Part shown: piece by piece, positions 23,390 through 31,422 of the stretch
Position numbering within the stretch: the stretch's first letter is position 1
How the letters are laid out: each line of letters begins with the position of its first letter
Source: JAWLCA01 sp050485905
GTDB lineage: Bacteria; Pseudomonadota; Alphaproteobacteria; Rhodobacterales; Rhodobacteraceae
Assembly (NCBI GenBank): GCA_050485905.1
Contig: JBJHCH010000024.1
Coordinates: 1 to 38,557 of the forward strand
Length of the DNA stretch: 38,557 nucleotides
Reading direction: 5' to 3'
Program-made: the position numbers and the translations under genes
Notes under the pieces: model-generated
The model's database searches: none
Told to the model about the DNA's origin: nothing
What the model saw: the letters and a program-made list of their open reading frames with translations, nothing else

Positions 23390-25159
23390 ATGGGCGGATT
23401 CAAGATGATGCCAAGCCGCGAGTTTCTGCGACGCCTTCCGTTCCTGGGGCGCTATCTGACGAGAGAAGACGGGTCGATGACCTATCTGGGGGTCACGGTT
23501 TTCGTGGCGATCCTTTCGGTGGGTGGGATCGCAGTGGACATGATGCGCTACGAGAACCAGCGCGCGCGCCTGCAATCAACTGCTGACCGCGCTGCCCTGG
23601 CCGCTGCCAGCCTCACCCAGCCCTTTGACCCCGAAGAGGTGGTTCGGGACTACTTCGCCAAAGAAGGGCTTAGCGACTACCTAATCGGGGTGAACATCAA
23701 CGATGGCCTGAACTTCCGCAATGTAGAGGTCCGCACGGCCGCGGTTGTTCCGTCGCTGTTCATGCAGCTTGTGGGCGTGAAGCAACTTGGCATCGACGCC
23801 GTCAGTGCCGCCGAGGAACGCTATACCGAGGTGGAGGTCGCGCTGGTTCTGGACCTGTCAAATTCGATGAACAGTTTCAGCCGGATCGAGAACCTGCGCG
23901 TCGCGGGGGCGGAGTTCGTCGATGTGCTGTTTGCCAACAATTCCGACGACCGGATCTCGCTGACCGTGGTGCCCTACACCGGGCAGGTAAATGCGGGGGC
24001 ACCGCTGCTATCGAACTACAACACGACGCATCGCCAGCCGTGGTCGCATTGCGTCGAGTTTGCCGGCAGCGATTTCTCATCTTTGCAGATCTCGACCGTG
24101 ACGCCGCTGACCGGCGCCGGCCATTTCGATCCCTGGCACACCACCCGTGCGCCACAGATGTTCTTTTGCCCGACCCATCCCGGCGCGACGGGAGAGATCA
24201 CACCGATGAGCATCAACCCGGCAATGCTGTCGACACGCATCTCCGACATGATCGCAGACGGCAACACCTCGATCGACATAGGCGTGAAGTGGGCCCTGGC
24301 GCTGCTGGATCCGACCTCTCGGCCCGTCGTGGACAATCTGATCGACGAGGGCATCGTGCCCGCGGCGCTGGCCGGTCGCCCGCTGAACCACGAGGATGAG
24401 GGCAAGCTGAAGGTCGTGGTCATCATGACGGACGGCGAGAACTGGGACGAGTTCCGCCTGAACGCAGGCTACAAGACCGGCCCGTCACCGATCTGGCACA
24501 CGGTCGCGCGGACGCCTGCGCTGTTCAATGAGATAAACGGGATGGTCAACGGAACGATCACGCCCGACGCATTTCAGAGATTCCGCCCGAACAACGTGGC
24601 GATGCCGCAGCAGGCCGGTTCAGTCTTGTCAGTGCGTCGGCCGTCGGACGGGCATTACTTCCGCCCAAATCCGTCGCAGACCAACCCGACCAATGGCGAC
24701 TGGATCGGCACCCATCCGGCGAGCGTGGTCGCAGCGAACTGCACGTTCCACAATGCCGCCGGCCTGCCGAACCTGTTCTATGATGTCTGGGTCTGCCCCG
24801 ATCACATCGCTTATCGGATGGACTATGCTTGGCTGTGGCGCAACTTCAGCGTCCGTTGGGTGGCGCAACGGATCTACAACACGTCAGGCATTCGTACGAC
24901 CAACCAGTACATCAACGATGTGCTGACCACCCTGTCCCCGGCGACCAAGGATGCGCGACTGTTCCAGTTGTGCAACCTCGCCCGCAACACCGGAATTCCG
25001 ATCTTCACCGTCGCCTTCGAGGCGCCGGCGAACGGGATCAATGCGATGCGCACCTGCGCCACTTCGCCCAACCACTTCTTTGACGTGCAGGGTGTGGCGA
25101 TCCGCGATGCATTCCGCACGATCGCGGGCAACATCCAGAACCTGCGTCTGGTGCAGTGA
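23390..25159 (+). CDS. TadG-like pilus assembly protein with von Willebrand A domain
   Basis: This protein of about 589 residues is anchored by one N-terminal helix (YLGVTVFVAILSVGGIAVDMMR) preceded by a basic cytoplasmic segment, as in TadG/TadE proteins. The typical ENQRARLQSTADRAALAAAS follows it. A vWA domain starts near residue 150 with the metal-site motif DLSNS (Asp155) and continues to VVVIMTDGENWD. The periplasmic part has several Cys. It likely supports assembly or surface display of Flp pili or a surface structure. Starts at 23357, 23390 and 23405 are possible; I prefer 23390, with modest evidence. It is followed by two TadE-like genes in one operon. Confidence 0.85.
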   Translation: MGGFKMMPSREFLRRLPFLGRYLTREDGSMTYLGVTVFVAILSVGGIAVDMMRYENQRARLQSTADRAALAAASLTQPFDPEEVVRDYFAKEGLSDYLIGVNINDGLNFRNVEVRTAAVVPSLFMQLVGVKQLGIDAVSAAEERYTEVEVALVLDLSNSMNSFSRIENLRVAGAEFVDVLFANNSDDRISLTVVPYTGQVNAGAPLLSNYNTTHRQPWSHCVEFAGSDFSSLQISTVTPLTGAGHFDPWHTTRAPQMFFCPTHPGATGEITPMSINPAMLSTRISDMIADGNTSIDIGVKWALALLDPTSRPVVDNLIDEGIVPAALAGRPLNHEDEGKLKVVVIMTDGENWDEFRLNAGYKTGPSPIWHTVARTPALFNEINGMVNGTITPDAFQRFRPNNVAMPQQAGSVLSVRRPSDGHYFRPNPSQTNPTNGDWIGTHPASVVAANCTFHNAAGLPNLFYDVWVCPDHIAYRMDYAWLWRNFSVRWVAQRIYNTSGIRTTNQYINDVLTTLSPATKDARLFQLCNLARNTGIPIFTVAFEAPANGINAMRTCATSPNHFFDVQGVAIRDAFRTIAGNIQNLRLVQ

Positions 25160-25695
25160 TGCGGGCGCGGCTTGGCCAGATGCTGCGTCGGCTTCTTGGG
25201 GACGAGCGCGGTAACGCGTCGATCGAGTTCCTCGTGGTCTTCCCTGCATTCGTCTTCGTGCTGTTGGCGGGGATCGAGAGCGGCGTGACGCTGACCAAGA
25301 AGGTGATGCTGGAGCGCGCGCTGGACCTGGCTGTGCGCGACCTGCGGCTGGGCAATCTTGAGGATCCGACCCATGACAGTCTGCGCGACCGGATCTGCGC
25401 GCGTTCTGTGGTGCTGGGTGCGTGTTCACAAGCGCTGTTGCTGGAGTTGCGGGTCATCGACGAGGCGACCTGGAACCTGCCAGCCCAGAATACGGCCTGT
25501 ATCGACCGTTCCGAAGAGATCGCACCACCGATCACGTTCAACCCCGGTGGAAGCAACCAGGTGATGCTGGTTCGCGCCTGCGTACTGATCGAACCGCTGT
25601 TTCCGACGACGCCCTATGGTCTTGGCCTGACGCTGGATCCCACGGGTGCATTTGCGCTGCGCACGGCCAGCGCCTTTGTCAATGAGCCGAGGTAA
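25159..25695 (+). CDS. TadE-like pilus assembly protein
   Basis: This 178-residue protein has a basic N-terminus (MRARLGQMLRRLLGDERG) and then the TadE-type helix NASIEFLVVFPAFVFVLLAGIESG. The Glu at the start of the helix (SIEF) resembles the type IV prepilin signature, as is usual for TadE pseudopilins. The rest is periplasmic, with four Cys that may form disulphides. The ATG overlaps the TadG-like stop (TGATG). It is the middle gene of the trio. Confidence 0.85.
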   Translation: MRARLGQMLRRLLGDERGNASIEFLVVFPAFVFVLLAGIESGVTLTKKVMLERALDLAVRDLRLGNLEDPTHDSLRDRICARSVVLGACSQALLLELRVIDEATWNLPAQNTACIDRSEEIAPPITFNPGGSNQVMLVRACVLIEPLFPTTPYGLGLTLDPTGAFALRTASAFVNEPR

Positions 25696-25699
25696 CCCC

Positions 25700-26329
25700 A
25701 TGCGCCGCTTCCTGTCCCGCGACGACGGCACAATGAGCGTCGAGACGGTGCTGATCTTTCCGGCACTGCTCTGGGCCTTTGCCGCGACCTTCGTGTTCTT
25801 CGAGGCGATGAACCTGAGCACCAATACCAACAAGGCGGCCTATACGGTGGCCGACCTGTTGTCGCGCCGGGCGACCGAGCCGGTCAGCGCCGCCTATGTC
25901 GAGGGCATGGCCGAGATCTATCAGAACCTGACCGGCAGCCGACGGGCGACAGGCATCCGCGTGTCGAGCGTGGCCTGGGACCCGTCAAGCGCGGGGTATG
26001 TGGTGCTCTGGTCGGCGGTGGGTGGTAGAATGGGCGGGATCACGCCAGCTGTTGCGAACGACGGCACAGCCGTTCCAATCGCCGCAACCGGCATCGCCGG
26101 GCTGGAGCCAAGGATGCCCGAGGCACCGATGGGCGAGACGCTGATCGTTGTCGAGTCGTTCGTCGACTATCAGCCGACGATGCGGGTGGGGATCGCCGCA
26201 CGCACGCTGAGCAGTCTGGTGGTAACGCGTCCGCGCTTTGCCCCGCAACTGGTGTTCGAGAATTCCATCGGCGTGATTGGCATGCCGCCGACCTCGGTAA
26301 CCTGCGACGACGGCCCGCTTTGCGTCTGA
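25700..26329 (+). CDS. Second TadE-like pilus assembly protein
   Basis: This 209-residue protein starts MRRFLSRDDGTMSVETVLIFPALLWAF, a TadE-type N-terminus with a prepilin-like Glu in the helix. A periplasmic domain follows, ending with a Cys pair in TSVTCDDGPLCV. The frame is open to 25646, but GAGG at 25687-25691 fits ATG 25700. It is four bases past the preceding gene. No tadA, tadB, cpa or flp gene is present in the window, so any pilus machinery must be encoded elsewhere, or the trio has its own role. Confidence 0.83.
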   Translation: MRRFLSRDDGTMSVETVLIFPALLWAFAATFVFFEAMNLSTNTNKAAYTVADLLSRRATEPVSAAYVEGMAEIYQNLTGSRRATGIRVSSVAWDPSSAGYVVLWSAVGGRMGGITPAVANDGTAVPIAATGIAGLEPRMPEAPMGETLIVVESFVDYQPTMRVGIAARTLSSLVVTRPRFAPQLVFENSIGVIGMPPTSVTCDDGPLCV

Positions 26330-26340
26330 CACGGCGCGGA

Positions 26341-26367
26341 CGGCTGCGACATTTCCTGTCGCTGCCG
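26341..26367 (+). terminator. Hairpin after the tad-like trio
   Basis: CGGCTGCGACA (26341-26351) pairs with TGTCGCTGCCG (26357-26367), eleven positions with one T-T mismatch, around a five-base loop. No T-run follows, so termination may need Rho, or this may only protect the 3' end. It lies 12 bases past the stop and before the sarcosine oxidase operon. Confidence 0.45.
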
Positions 26368-26428
26368 GGCATGGAAGCCCGTCCCGCCGCCTGCTAGACC
26401 CGTAAGGGGGCATGCGGGGACCGGCGCG

Positions 26429-27679
26429 ATGGGCTATTCGGGGCTACGGGTTCTGTGGGAAGGGCTGCGCGGCAACCGCGGCTGGGAACCGATGTGGCGC
26501 GACCCGGCGCCGAAGTCCGAATATGACGTCATCATCATCGGGGCAGGCGGGCACGGGCTGTCGACGGCCTATTACTTGGCGAAGAACCACGGCATCACCA
26601 ATGTGGCGGTGCTGGAGCGCGGGCTGATCGGGCAGGGAAACATCGGGCGTAACACTACCATTGTGCGCGCCAATTACTTCCTGCCGGGAAACAGCGAGTT
26701 CTACAGCCACTCACTGAAGCTGTGGGAGGGGCTGGAGGCAGAGCTGAACTACAACGTGATGCACAGCCAGCGCGGGCTGATCAACCTGTTCCACTCCGAC
26801 GGCCAGCGCGACGCCTTTGCCCGGCGCGGCAACGCGATGATCAACCAGGGCGACGACGCGGTGCTGCTGGACCGCGAGGGGGTGCGGAAGCTACTGCCGT
26901 ATCTGGATTTCGAGCAGACGCGGTTCCCGATCTACGGCGGGCTCTACCACCCCCGCGGCGGCACGGCCCGGCACGACGCGGTCGCCTGGGGTTACGCGCG
27001 CGGTGCCGACCGGCGGGGGGTGGACCTTATCCAGAACTGCGCGGTGACGGGGATCGACGTGTCAGACGGCCGGATGACCGGCGTGCAGACCACGCGCGGG
27101 GCGATCCGGGCGAAGCAGGTGGCGATGGTCGTGGCCGGGCGCAGCAGCCAGGTCGCGGCGATGGCCGGGCTGCGGCTGCCGATCGAGAGCCACGTCCTGC
27201 AGGCCTTTGTCACCGAGGGGCTGAAACCCTGCATCGACCATGTCGTGAGCTTCGGCATGGGCCATTTCTACATCAGCCAGTCGGACAAGGGAGGACTCGT
27301 CTTCGGCGGCGATCTGGATTTCTACGCCAGCTATGCCGCGCGCGGCAACCTGCCGATGGTGGAGCACGTGATGGAGGCGGGGATGACGCTGATGCCGATG
27401 ATCGGCCGGGCGAAGGTGCTGCGGTCCTGGGGCGGGATCATGGACATGTCGCCCGACGGCAGCCCGATCATCGACCGCACCCCGGTGCACGGGCTGTTCG
27501 TCAACTGCGGCTGGAACTACGGCGGGTTCAAGGCGGTGCCGGCCTCTGGCTGGTGCCTGGCGCATCTGATCGCCACCGGCAACCCGCACCCCGTCGCCGC
27601 GCGGTTCCGGCTGGACCGTCTCGCCACTGGCCATGTCCTCGACGAAGAGGGTACGGGCAGCCAGCACAACCTGCACTGA
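26429..27679 (+). CDS. soxB: Sarcosine oxidase beta subunit
   Basis: This subunit of the heterotetrameric enzyme demethylates sarcosine to glycine. The 416-residue protein has the dinucleotide-binding motif IIIGAGGHGLSTAYY (about residues 36-49), then DAO-family segments. It ends in a FAD-domain closing motif (SWGGIMDMSPDGSPIID, then NCGWNYGGFKAVPASG). Known relatives bind FAD non-covalently and FMN through a covalent histidine; His174 or His182 in the YHPRGGTARHDA region is the candidate here. The ATG follows a G-rich leader (GGGGACC). It is the first gene of soxBDAG. Confidence 0.96.
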   Translation: MGYSGLRVLWEGLRGNRGWEPMWRDPAPKSEYDVIIIGAGGHGLSTAYYLAKNHGITNVAVLERGLIGQGNIGRNTTIVRANYFLPGNSEFYSHSLKLWEGLEAELNYNVMHSQRGLINLFHSDGQRDAFARRGNAMINQGDDAVLLDREGVRKLLPYLDFEQTRFPIYGGLYHPRGGTARHDAVAWGYARGADRRGVDLIQNCAVTGIDVSDGRMTGVQTTRGAIRAKQVAMVVAGRSSQVAAMAGLRLPIESHVLQAFVTEGLKPCIDHVVSFGMGHFYISQSDKGGLVFGGDLDFYASYAARGNLPMVEHVMEAGMTLMPMIGRAKVLRSWGGIMDMSPDGSPIIDRTPVHGLFVNCGWNYGGFKAVPASGWCLAHLIATGNPHPVAARFRLDRLATGHVLDEEGTGSQHNLH

Positions 27680-27687
27680 GGCGAGAG

Positions 27688-27951
27688 ATGCGGATCGACT
27701 GCCCCCATTGCGGCCCCCGTGACCGGCGCGAGTTCTACTACTACGGTGCGGCGGTCTATCTGGACCGGCCGGGGCCGGATGACCCGCAAGGCTGGGACGA
27801 CTACCTACACAACCGCGACAACCCGGCCGGCGAGACGCAGGACCTGTGGTATCACGAGGGCGGCTGCGGTGCCTGGCTGAAGATCACCCGCAACACCGTG
27901 ACGCACGAGATCATGGTGGTCGAGGCGGTGGCCAGGGAGGGCGGGGCATGA
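27688..27951 (+). CDS. soxD: Sarcosine oxidase delta subunit
   Basis: This small 87-residue zinc-binding subunit helps hold the tetramer together. The ligands expected from known structures are visible: C5 and C8 (CPHCG) and H56 and C60 (YHEGGCGAW). The stretch REFYYYGAAVYLDRP is also typical. The ATG 27688 has GCGAGAG upstream. The stop overlaps the soxA start by four bases (ATGA). Confidence 0.95.
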   Translation: MRIDCPHCGPRDRREFYYYGAAVYLDRPGPDDPQGWDDYLHNRDNPAGETQDLWYHEGGCGAWLKITRNTVTHEIMVVEAVAREGGA

Positions 27952-30851
27952 GGCTGCCGAAGGGCGGGCTGATCGACCGGGGCACGCATCTGCGCTTCCG
28001 CTTTGACGGGCGCGATCATGTAGCCCATGACGGCGATACCGTGGCCTCGGCCCTGCTGGCTGCGGGCGTGCGGCTGATGGGGCGCAGCTTCAAGTATCAC
28101 CGCCCGCGCGGCGTCGTCACCGCCGGGTCGGAGGAGCCGAACGCGCTGCTGGAGGTGGTCGAGGGGATGCAGCGCACCCCGAACGTGCGTGCGACGGTGC
28201 AGGAAGTGTTCGACGGGCTGGTGGTGGAGAGCCAGAACCGCTGGCCCACGCTCCGCCATGATCTGCTGGCGGTGAACGACCTGTTCGCGCCGTTCCTGTC
28301 GGCGGGTTTCTACTACAAGACCTTCATGTGGCCGCGGGCGCTCTGGGAGAAGCTCTACGAGCCGGCGATCCGGCGCGCGGCCGGGCTGGGGCGACTTTCG
28401 GGGCGGCACGATACGGCGGAGTATGAAAAGGCCTGGGCCTTCTGCGACCTCCTGGTGATCGGGGCGGGGCCGACAGGGTTGATGGCGGCGCTGACTGCGG
28501 CGCGGGCCGGGGCGGATGTGATCCTGGCAGACGAAGACGCGCAGATGGGCGGTCGGCTGCTTTCGGATGCGCAGGAGGTTGACGGGCAGGCGGGTGCGGA
28601 CTGGGCGGCGGGGGTGGTCGCCGAACTGGCGGCGATGCCCAATGTCAGGCTGATGACCCGCACCACCGTCACCGGCGCCTATGACCACGGCAGCTATGGC
28701 GCGCTGGAGCGGGTGGCGCTGCACCTGCCGGCTGGAAGCGCGCCGCGGGAATGTTTCTGGCGGATCGTGGCGAAGCGCGCGGTGCTGGCTGCCGGCGCGC
28801 TGGAACGCGGCATCGCCTTTCCGGGCAACGACCGGCCCGGCGTGATGATGGCGGGGGCGGTGCGCGCCTATGCCAACCGCTGGGCGGTGGCGGCCGGGCG
28901 GCGGGTGGTGATCTTTGGCAACAACGACAGCGCCCATGCCGCCGCGCGCGATCTGGTGGCGGCGGGCGTCACGGTCGCGGGTGTCGTGGACAGCCGAGAG
29001 TCAGTGCCGGAGAGCGCGGACTATTCGGTCTTTGCCGGCGGTCAGGTGATCGGCACTGCCGGGAGGCTGGGTCTGAAAGAGATGCGCATCCGCCACCGGG
29101 GCGGCGAGCGCACCATCTGGGCCGATTGCCTCGGCGTCTCCGGCGGCTGGAACCCGACGGTGCATCTGACCTGCCATCTGGGCGCGCGTCCGGTCTGGAA
29201 CCCGGAGATCCTGTCATTTGTGCCGGCCCCGGATGCGGTGCCGGGGTTGATCCCCTGCGGGGCCGCCAATGGCATCCTGTCCACCGCCGGGTGCCTGTCC
29301 GATGGTGTCCGCGCGGCGGCCGAGGCTTTGGGCTGCGATCCGGCCCCGGTGCCGCGGGCCGAAGATGGGGCCTACGACATCCGGCCGCTCTGGTACGTCG
29401 AGGGGCGAGGCCGCGCCTGGGTCGATCTGCAGAACGACGTGACGGTGAAGGACATCCGCCTGGCCGCGCGCGAGAATGTCGCCGCGCCCGAGCATATGAA
29501 GCGCTACACCACCCAAGGAATGGCGCCCGATCAAGGCAAGGGGTCGAACGTCACCGCGCTGGCCGTCTTGGCCGACGCCACCGGCCGTGCGCTGGCCGAG
29601 ACCGGGACCACGACCTTTCGCCCGCCCTACGTGCCAGTGTCGATCTCCGCGCTTGGGGCGGGGGCGAGAGGCATGGGCTTCGCGCCGCAGCGGTTTCTGA
29701 CCTCGCACGCCGCCAGCGTGGCGCGGGGGGCGCCGATGATCGAGGCGGGGCTGTGGTATCGGCCGAGCTACTTCCCTGCGCCCGGCGAGACGACCTGGCG
29801 GGAATCCTGTGACCGAGAAGTTGCGATGGTGCGTGACGCGGTGGGTGTCTGCGACGTTTCCACGCTTGGCAAGATCGACATTCAGGGCCGCGACGCGGGG
29901 CGGTTCCTCGATCTGGTCTATACCAACACGTTTTCGACCCTGCCGGTGGGCCGTGTCCGCTATGGTCTGATGCTGCGCGAGGACGGGCATGTGATGGACG
30001 ATGGCACCAGCGCGCGGCTGGGCGACCATCACTACCTGATGACCACGACCACAGCCGCAGCGGGTCAAGTGATGCGGCATCTGGATTTCGTGCAACAGGC
30101 CCATTGCGCGACCTGGGACGTGCGGGCGATCTCGGTCACCGAACAGTGGGCGCAGTTCGCCGTCGCCGGGCCAATGGCGCGCGAGGCGCTGAATGCGGTG
30201 CTGGACGCGCCCATCGGGGCCGATGATTTTCCATTCATGGCCTGCGGTCCGGTCACGGTGGGTGGTGTGGCGGCGCGGCTGTTCCGGATTTCGTTCTCGG
30301 GCGAGGTGGGGTATGAACTGGCTGTGCCCGCGCGCTATGGTGCGGCACTGTTCGACCTGCTGCTGGAGACGGCGGAGCATTTCGGCGGCGGCCCCTATGG
30401 GATGGAGGCGCTGAACGTGCTGCGGATCGAGAAGGGATTCATCACCCATGCCGAGATCCACGGCCGCGTCACCGCCTTTGACATCGGGATGGCGGGGATG
30501 GTCAGCGGCAGGAAGGACTGCATCGGCAAGGGCGCGGCGGCTCGGCCCGGGCTGACGGGCGAGGGGCGCGAACAGCTTGTGGGTCTGCGCGCCAATGCAG
30601 GCTTCGGTGCCGGGGCGCATCTGTTCGAGGCGGGCGCCGAGCCGGTGCGCGAGAACGGGCAGGGCTATGTCACGTCCGTTTGCTGGTCAACGACGCTGGG
30701 GGCGCATCTGGGGCTGGCCTTTCTGCGAAACGGCCGCGCCCGCCATGGCGAGCAGGTGCGGCTGGTCGATCACCTGCGCGGCACGGATCTGGCGGTGACG
30801 GTCTGCGATCCGGTATTCTACGACGCGGAGGGAGGGCGTGCCCGTGCCTAG
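27948..30851 (+). CDS. soxA: Sarcosine oxidase alpha subunit
   Basis: This 967-residue large subunit binds NAD and tetrahydrofolate. Domains in order: an N-terminal ferredoxin-like domain without cluster cysteines (VASALLAAGVRLMGRSFKYHRPRG, in the first 100 residues); a pyridine nucleotide domain with GAGPTG (172-177) and GNNDSAHAAA; and a C-terminal aminomethyltransferase (GcvT-like) domain from about residue 595. The last domain, containing DVSTLGKIDIQG and SFSGEVGYELAVP, passes the one-carbon unit to folate as methylene-tetrahydrofolate. Length is normal. The ATG overlaps the soxD stop, and the end overlaps soxG. Confidence 0.96.
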   Translation: MRLPKGGLIDRGTHLRFRFDGRDHVAHDGDTVASALLAAGVRLMGRSFKYHRPRGVVTAGSEEPNALLEVVEGMQRTPNVRATVQEVFDGLVVESQNRWPTLRHDLLAVNDLFAPFLSAGFYYKTFMWPRALWEKLYEPAIRRAAGLGRLSGRHDTAEYEKAWAFCDLLVIGAGPTGLMAALTAARAGADVILADEDAQMGGRLLSDAQEVDGQAGADWAAGVVAELAAMPNVRLMTRTTVTGAYDHGSYGALERVALHLPAGSAPRECFWRIVAKRAVLAAGALERGIAFPGNDRPGVMMAGAVRAYANRWAVAAGRRVVIFGNNDSAHAAARDLVAAGVTVAGVVDSRESVPESADYSVFAGGQVIGTAGRLGLKEMRIRHRGGERTIWADCLGVSGGWNPTVHLTCHLGARPVWNPEILSFVPAPDAVPGLIPCGAANGILSTAGCLSDGVRAAAEALGCDPAPVPRAEDGAYDIRPLWYVEGRGRAWVDLQNDVTVKDIRLAARENVAAPEHMKRYTTQGMAPDQGKGSNVTALAVLADATGRALAETGTTTFRPPYVPVSISALGAGARGMGFAPQRFLTSHAASVARGAPMIEAGLWYRPSYFPAPGETTWRESCDREVAMVRDAVGVCDVSTLGKIDIQGRDAGRFLDLVYTNTFSTLPVGRVRYGLMLREDGHVMDDGTSARLGDHHYLMTTTTAAAGQVMRHLDFVQQAHCATWDVRAISVTEQWAQFAVAGPMAREALNAVLDAPIGADDFPFMACGPVTVGGVAARLFRISFSGEVGYELAVPARYGAALFDLLLETAEHFGGGPYGMEALNVLRIEKGFITHAEIHGRVTAFDIGMAGMVSGRKDCIGKGAAARPGLTGEGREQLVGLRANAGFGAGAHLFEAGAEPVRENGQGYVTSVCWSTTLGAHLGLAFLRNGRARHGEQVRLVDHLRGTDLAVTVCDPVFYDAEGGRARA

Positions 30852-31383
30852 GCTGACCCCAACCCCGGCGCTGAGTTTCCCGCCGCTGCGGATCGGCGCA
30901 GCGGTCCTCAGTGTCGTGGACGAAGCGCCGATCACCTCGGTCGCGCCTTGGCCGGGGCAGGGGGCGGCGGTGGACGCGGCCCTCGCGCCGCTGGGCCTGC
31001 GGTTTCCGCGTGCGGGTGAGGTGGTGGAGGACGGCGCGGCGCGGATGGTCTGGTCGGGCCGCGATCAGGCGTTGCTGATCGGCGCTGATGCGCCCGAGGC
31101 GCTGGCAGAGGCGGCCGCGCTGACCGACCAGTCCGACGCTTGGGTGGCATTGGCGCTGGAGGGCTGGGATGCCGAGCCGGTGATGGCGCGGCTGGTGCCC
31201 ATCGACGCGCGTGCGGCGGTATTCCCGCCCGGACGGGCCGCGCGGACGCTGCTGCAGCACATGCCGGCAATCATCGAACGCCGTCCGGGCGGTGCGATGC
31301 TGATCCGCACGTTCCGCTCGATGGGTCGCACTGCCTGGCACGAGGTCGAACGGGCGATGCGGCTGGTGGCGGCACGACCCTGA
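30844..31383 (+). CDS. soxG: Sarcosine oxidase gamma subunit
   Basis: This 179-residue subunit completes the tetramer and resembles part of GcvT. Conserved-looking parts are MVWSGRDQALLIG, DQSDAWVALALEG, FPPGRAARTLLQHMPAII and FRSMGRTAWHEVERAMR. The start is probably GTG at 30844, seven bases after GGAGGGAGGG, rather than GTG 30838, which almost abuts it. It overlaps the soxA stop by eight bases. Gamma subunits are the least conserved of the four, but the position makes the call safe. Confidence 0.92.
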   Translation: MPRLTPTPALSFPPLRIGAAVLSVVDEAPITSVAPWPGQGAAVDAALAPLGLRFPRAGEVVEDGAARMVWSGRDQALLIGADAPEALAEAAALTDQSDAWVALALEGWDAEPVMARLVPIDARAAVFPPGRAARTLLQHMPAIIERRPGGAMLIRTFRSMGRTAWHEVERAMRLVAARP

Positions 31384-31422
31384 CCACTGGACAGCCGGCC
31401 CCGCCGGGCGGATACTGCCGCC

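Noticed and set aside
26722..27951. 409-residue plus-strand frame overlapping soxB
   Set aside because: It is in another frame across soxB and only becomes real at its end, where it is soxD. The upstream part is Arg/Pro-rich shadow sequence.
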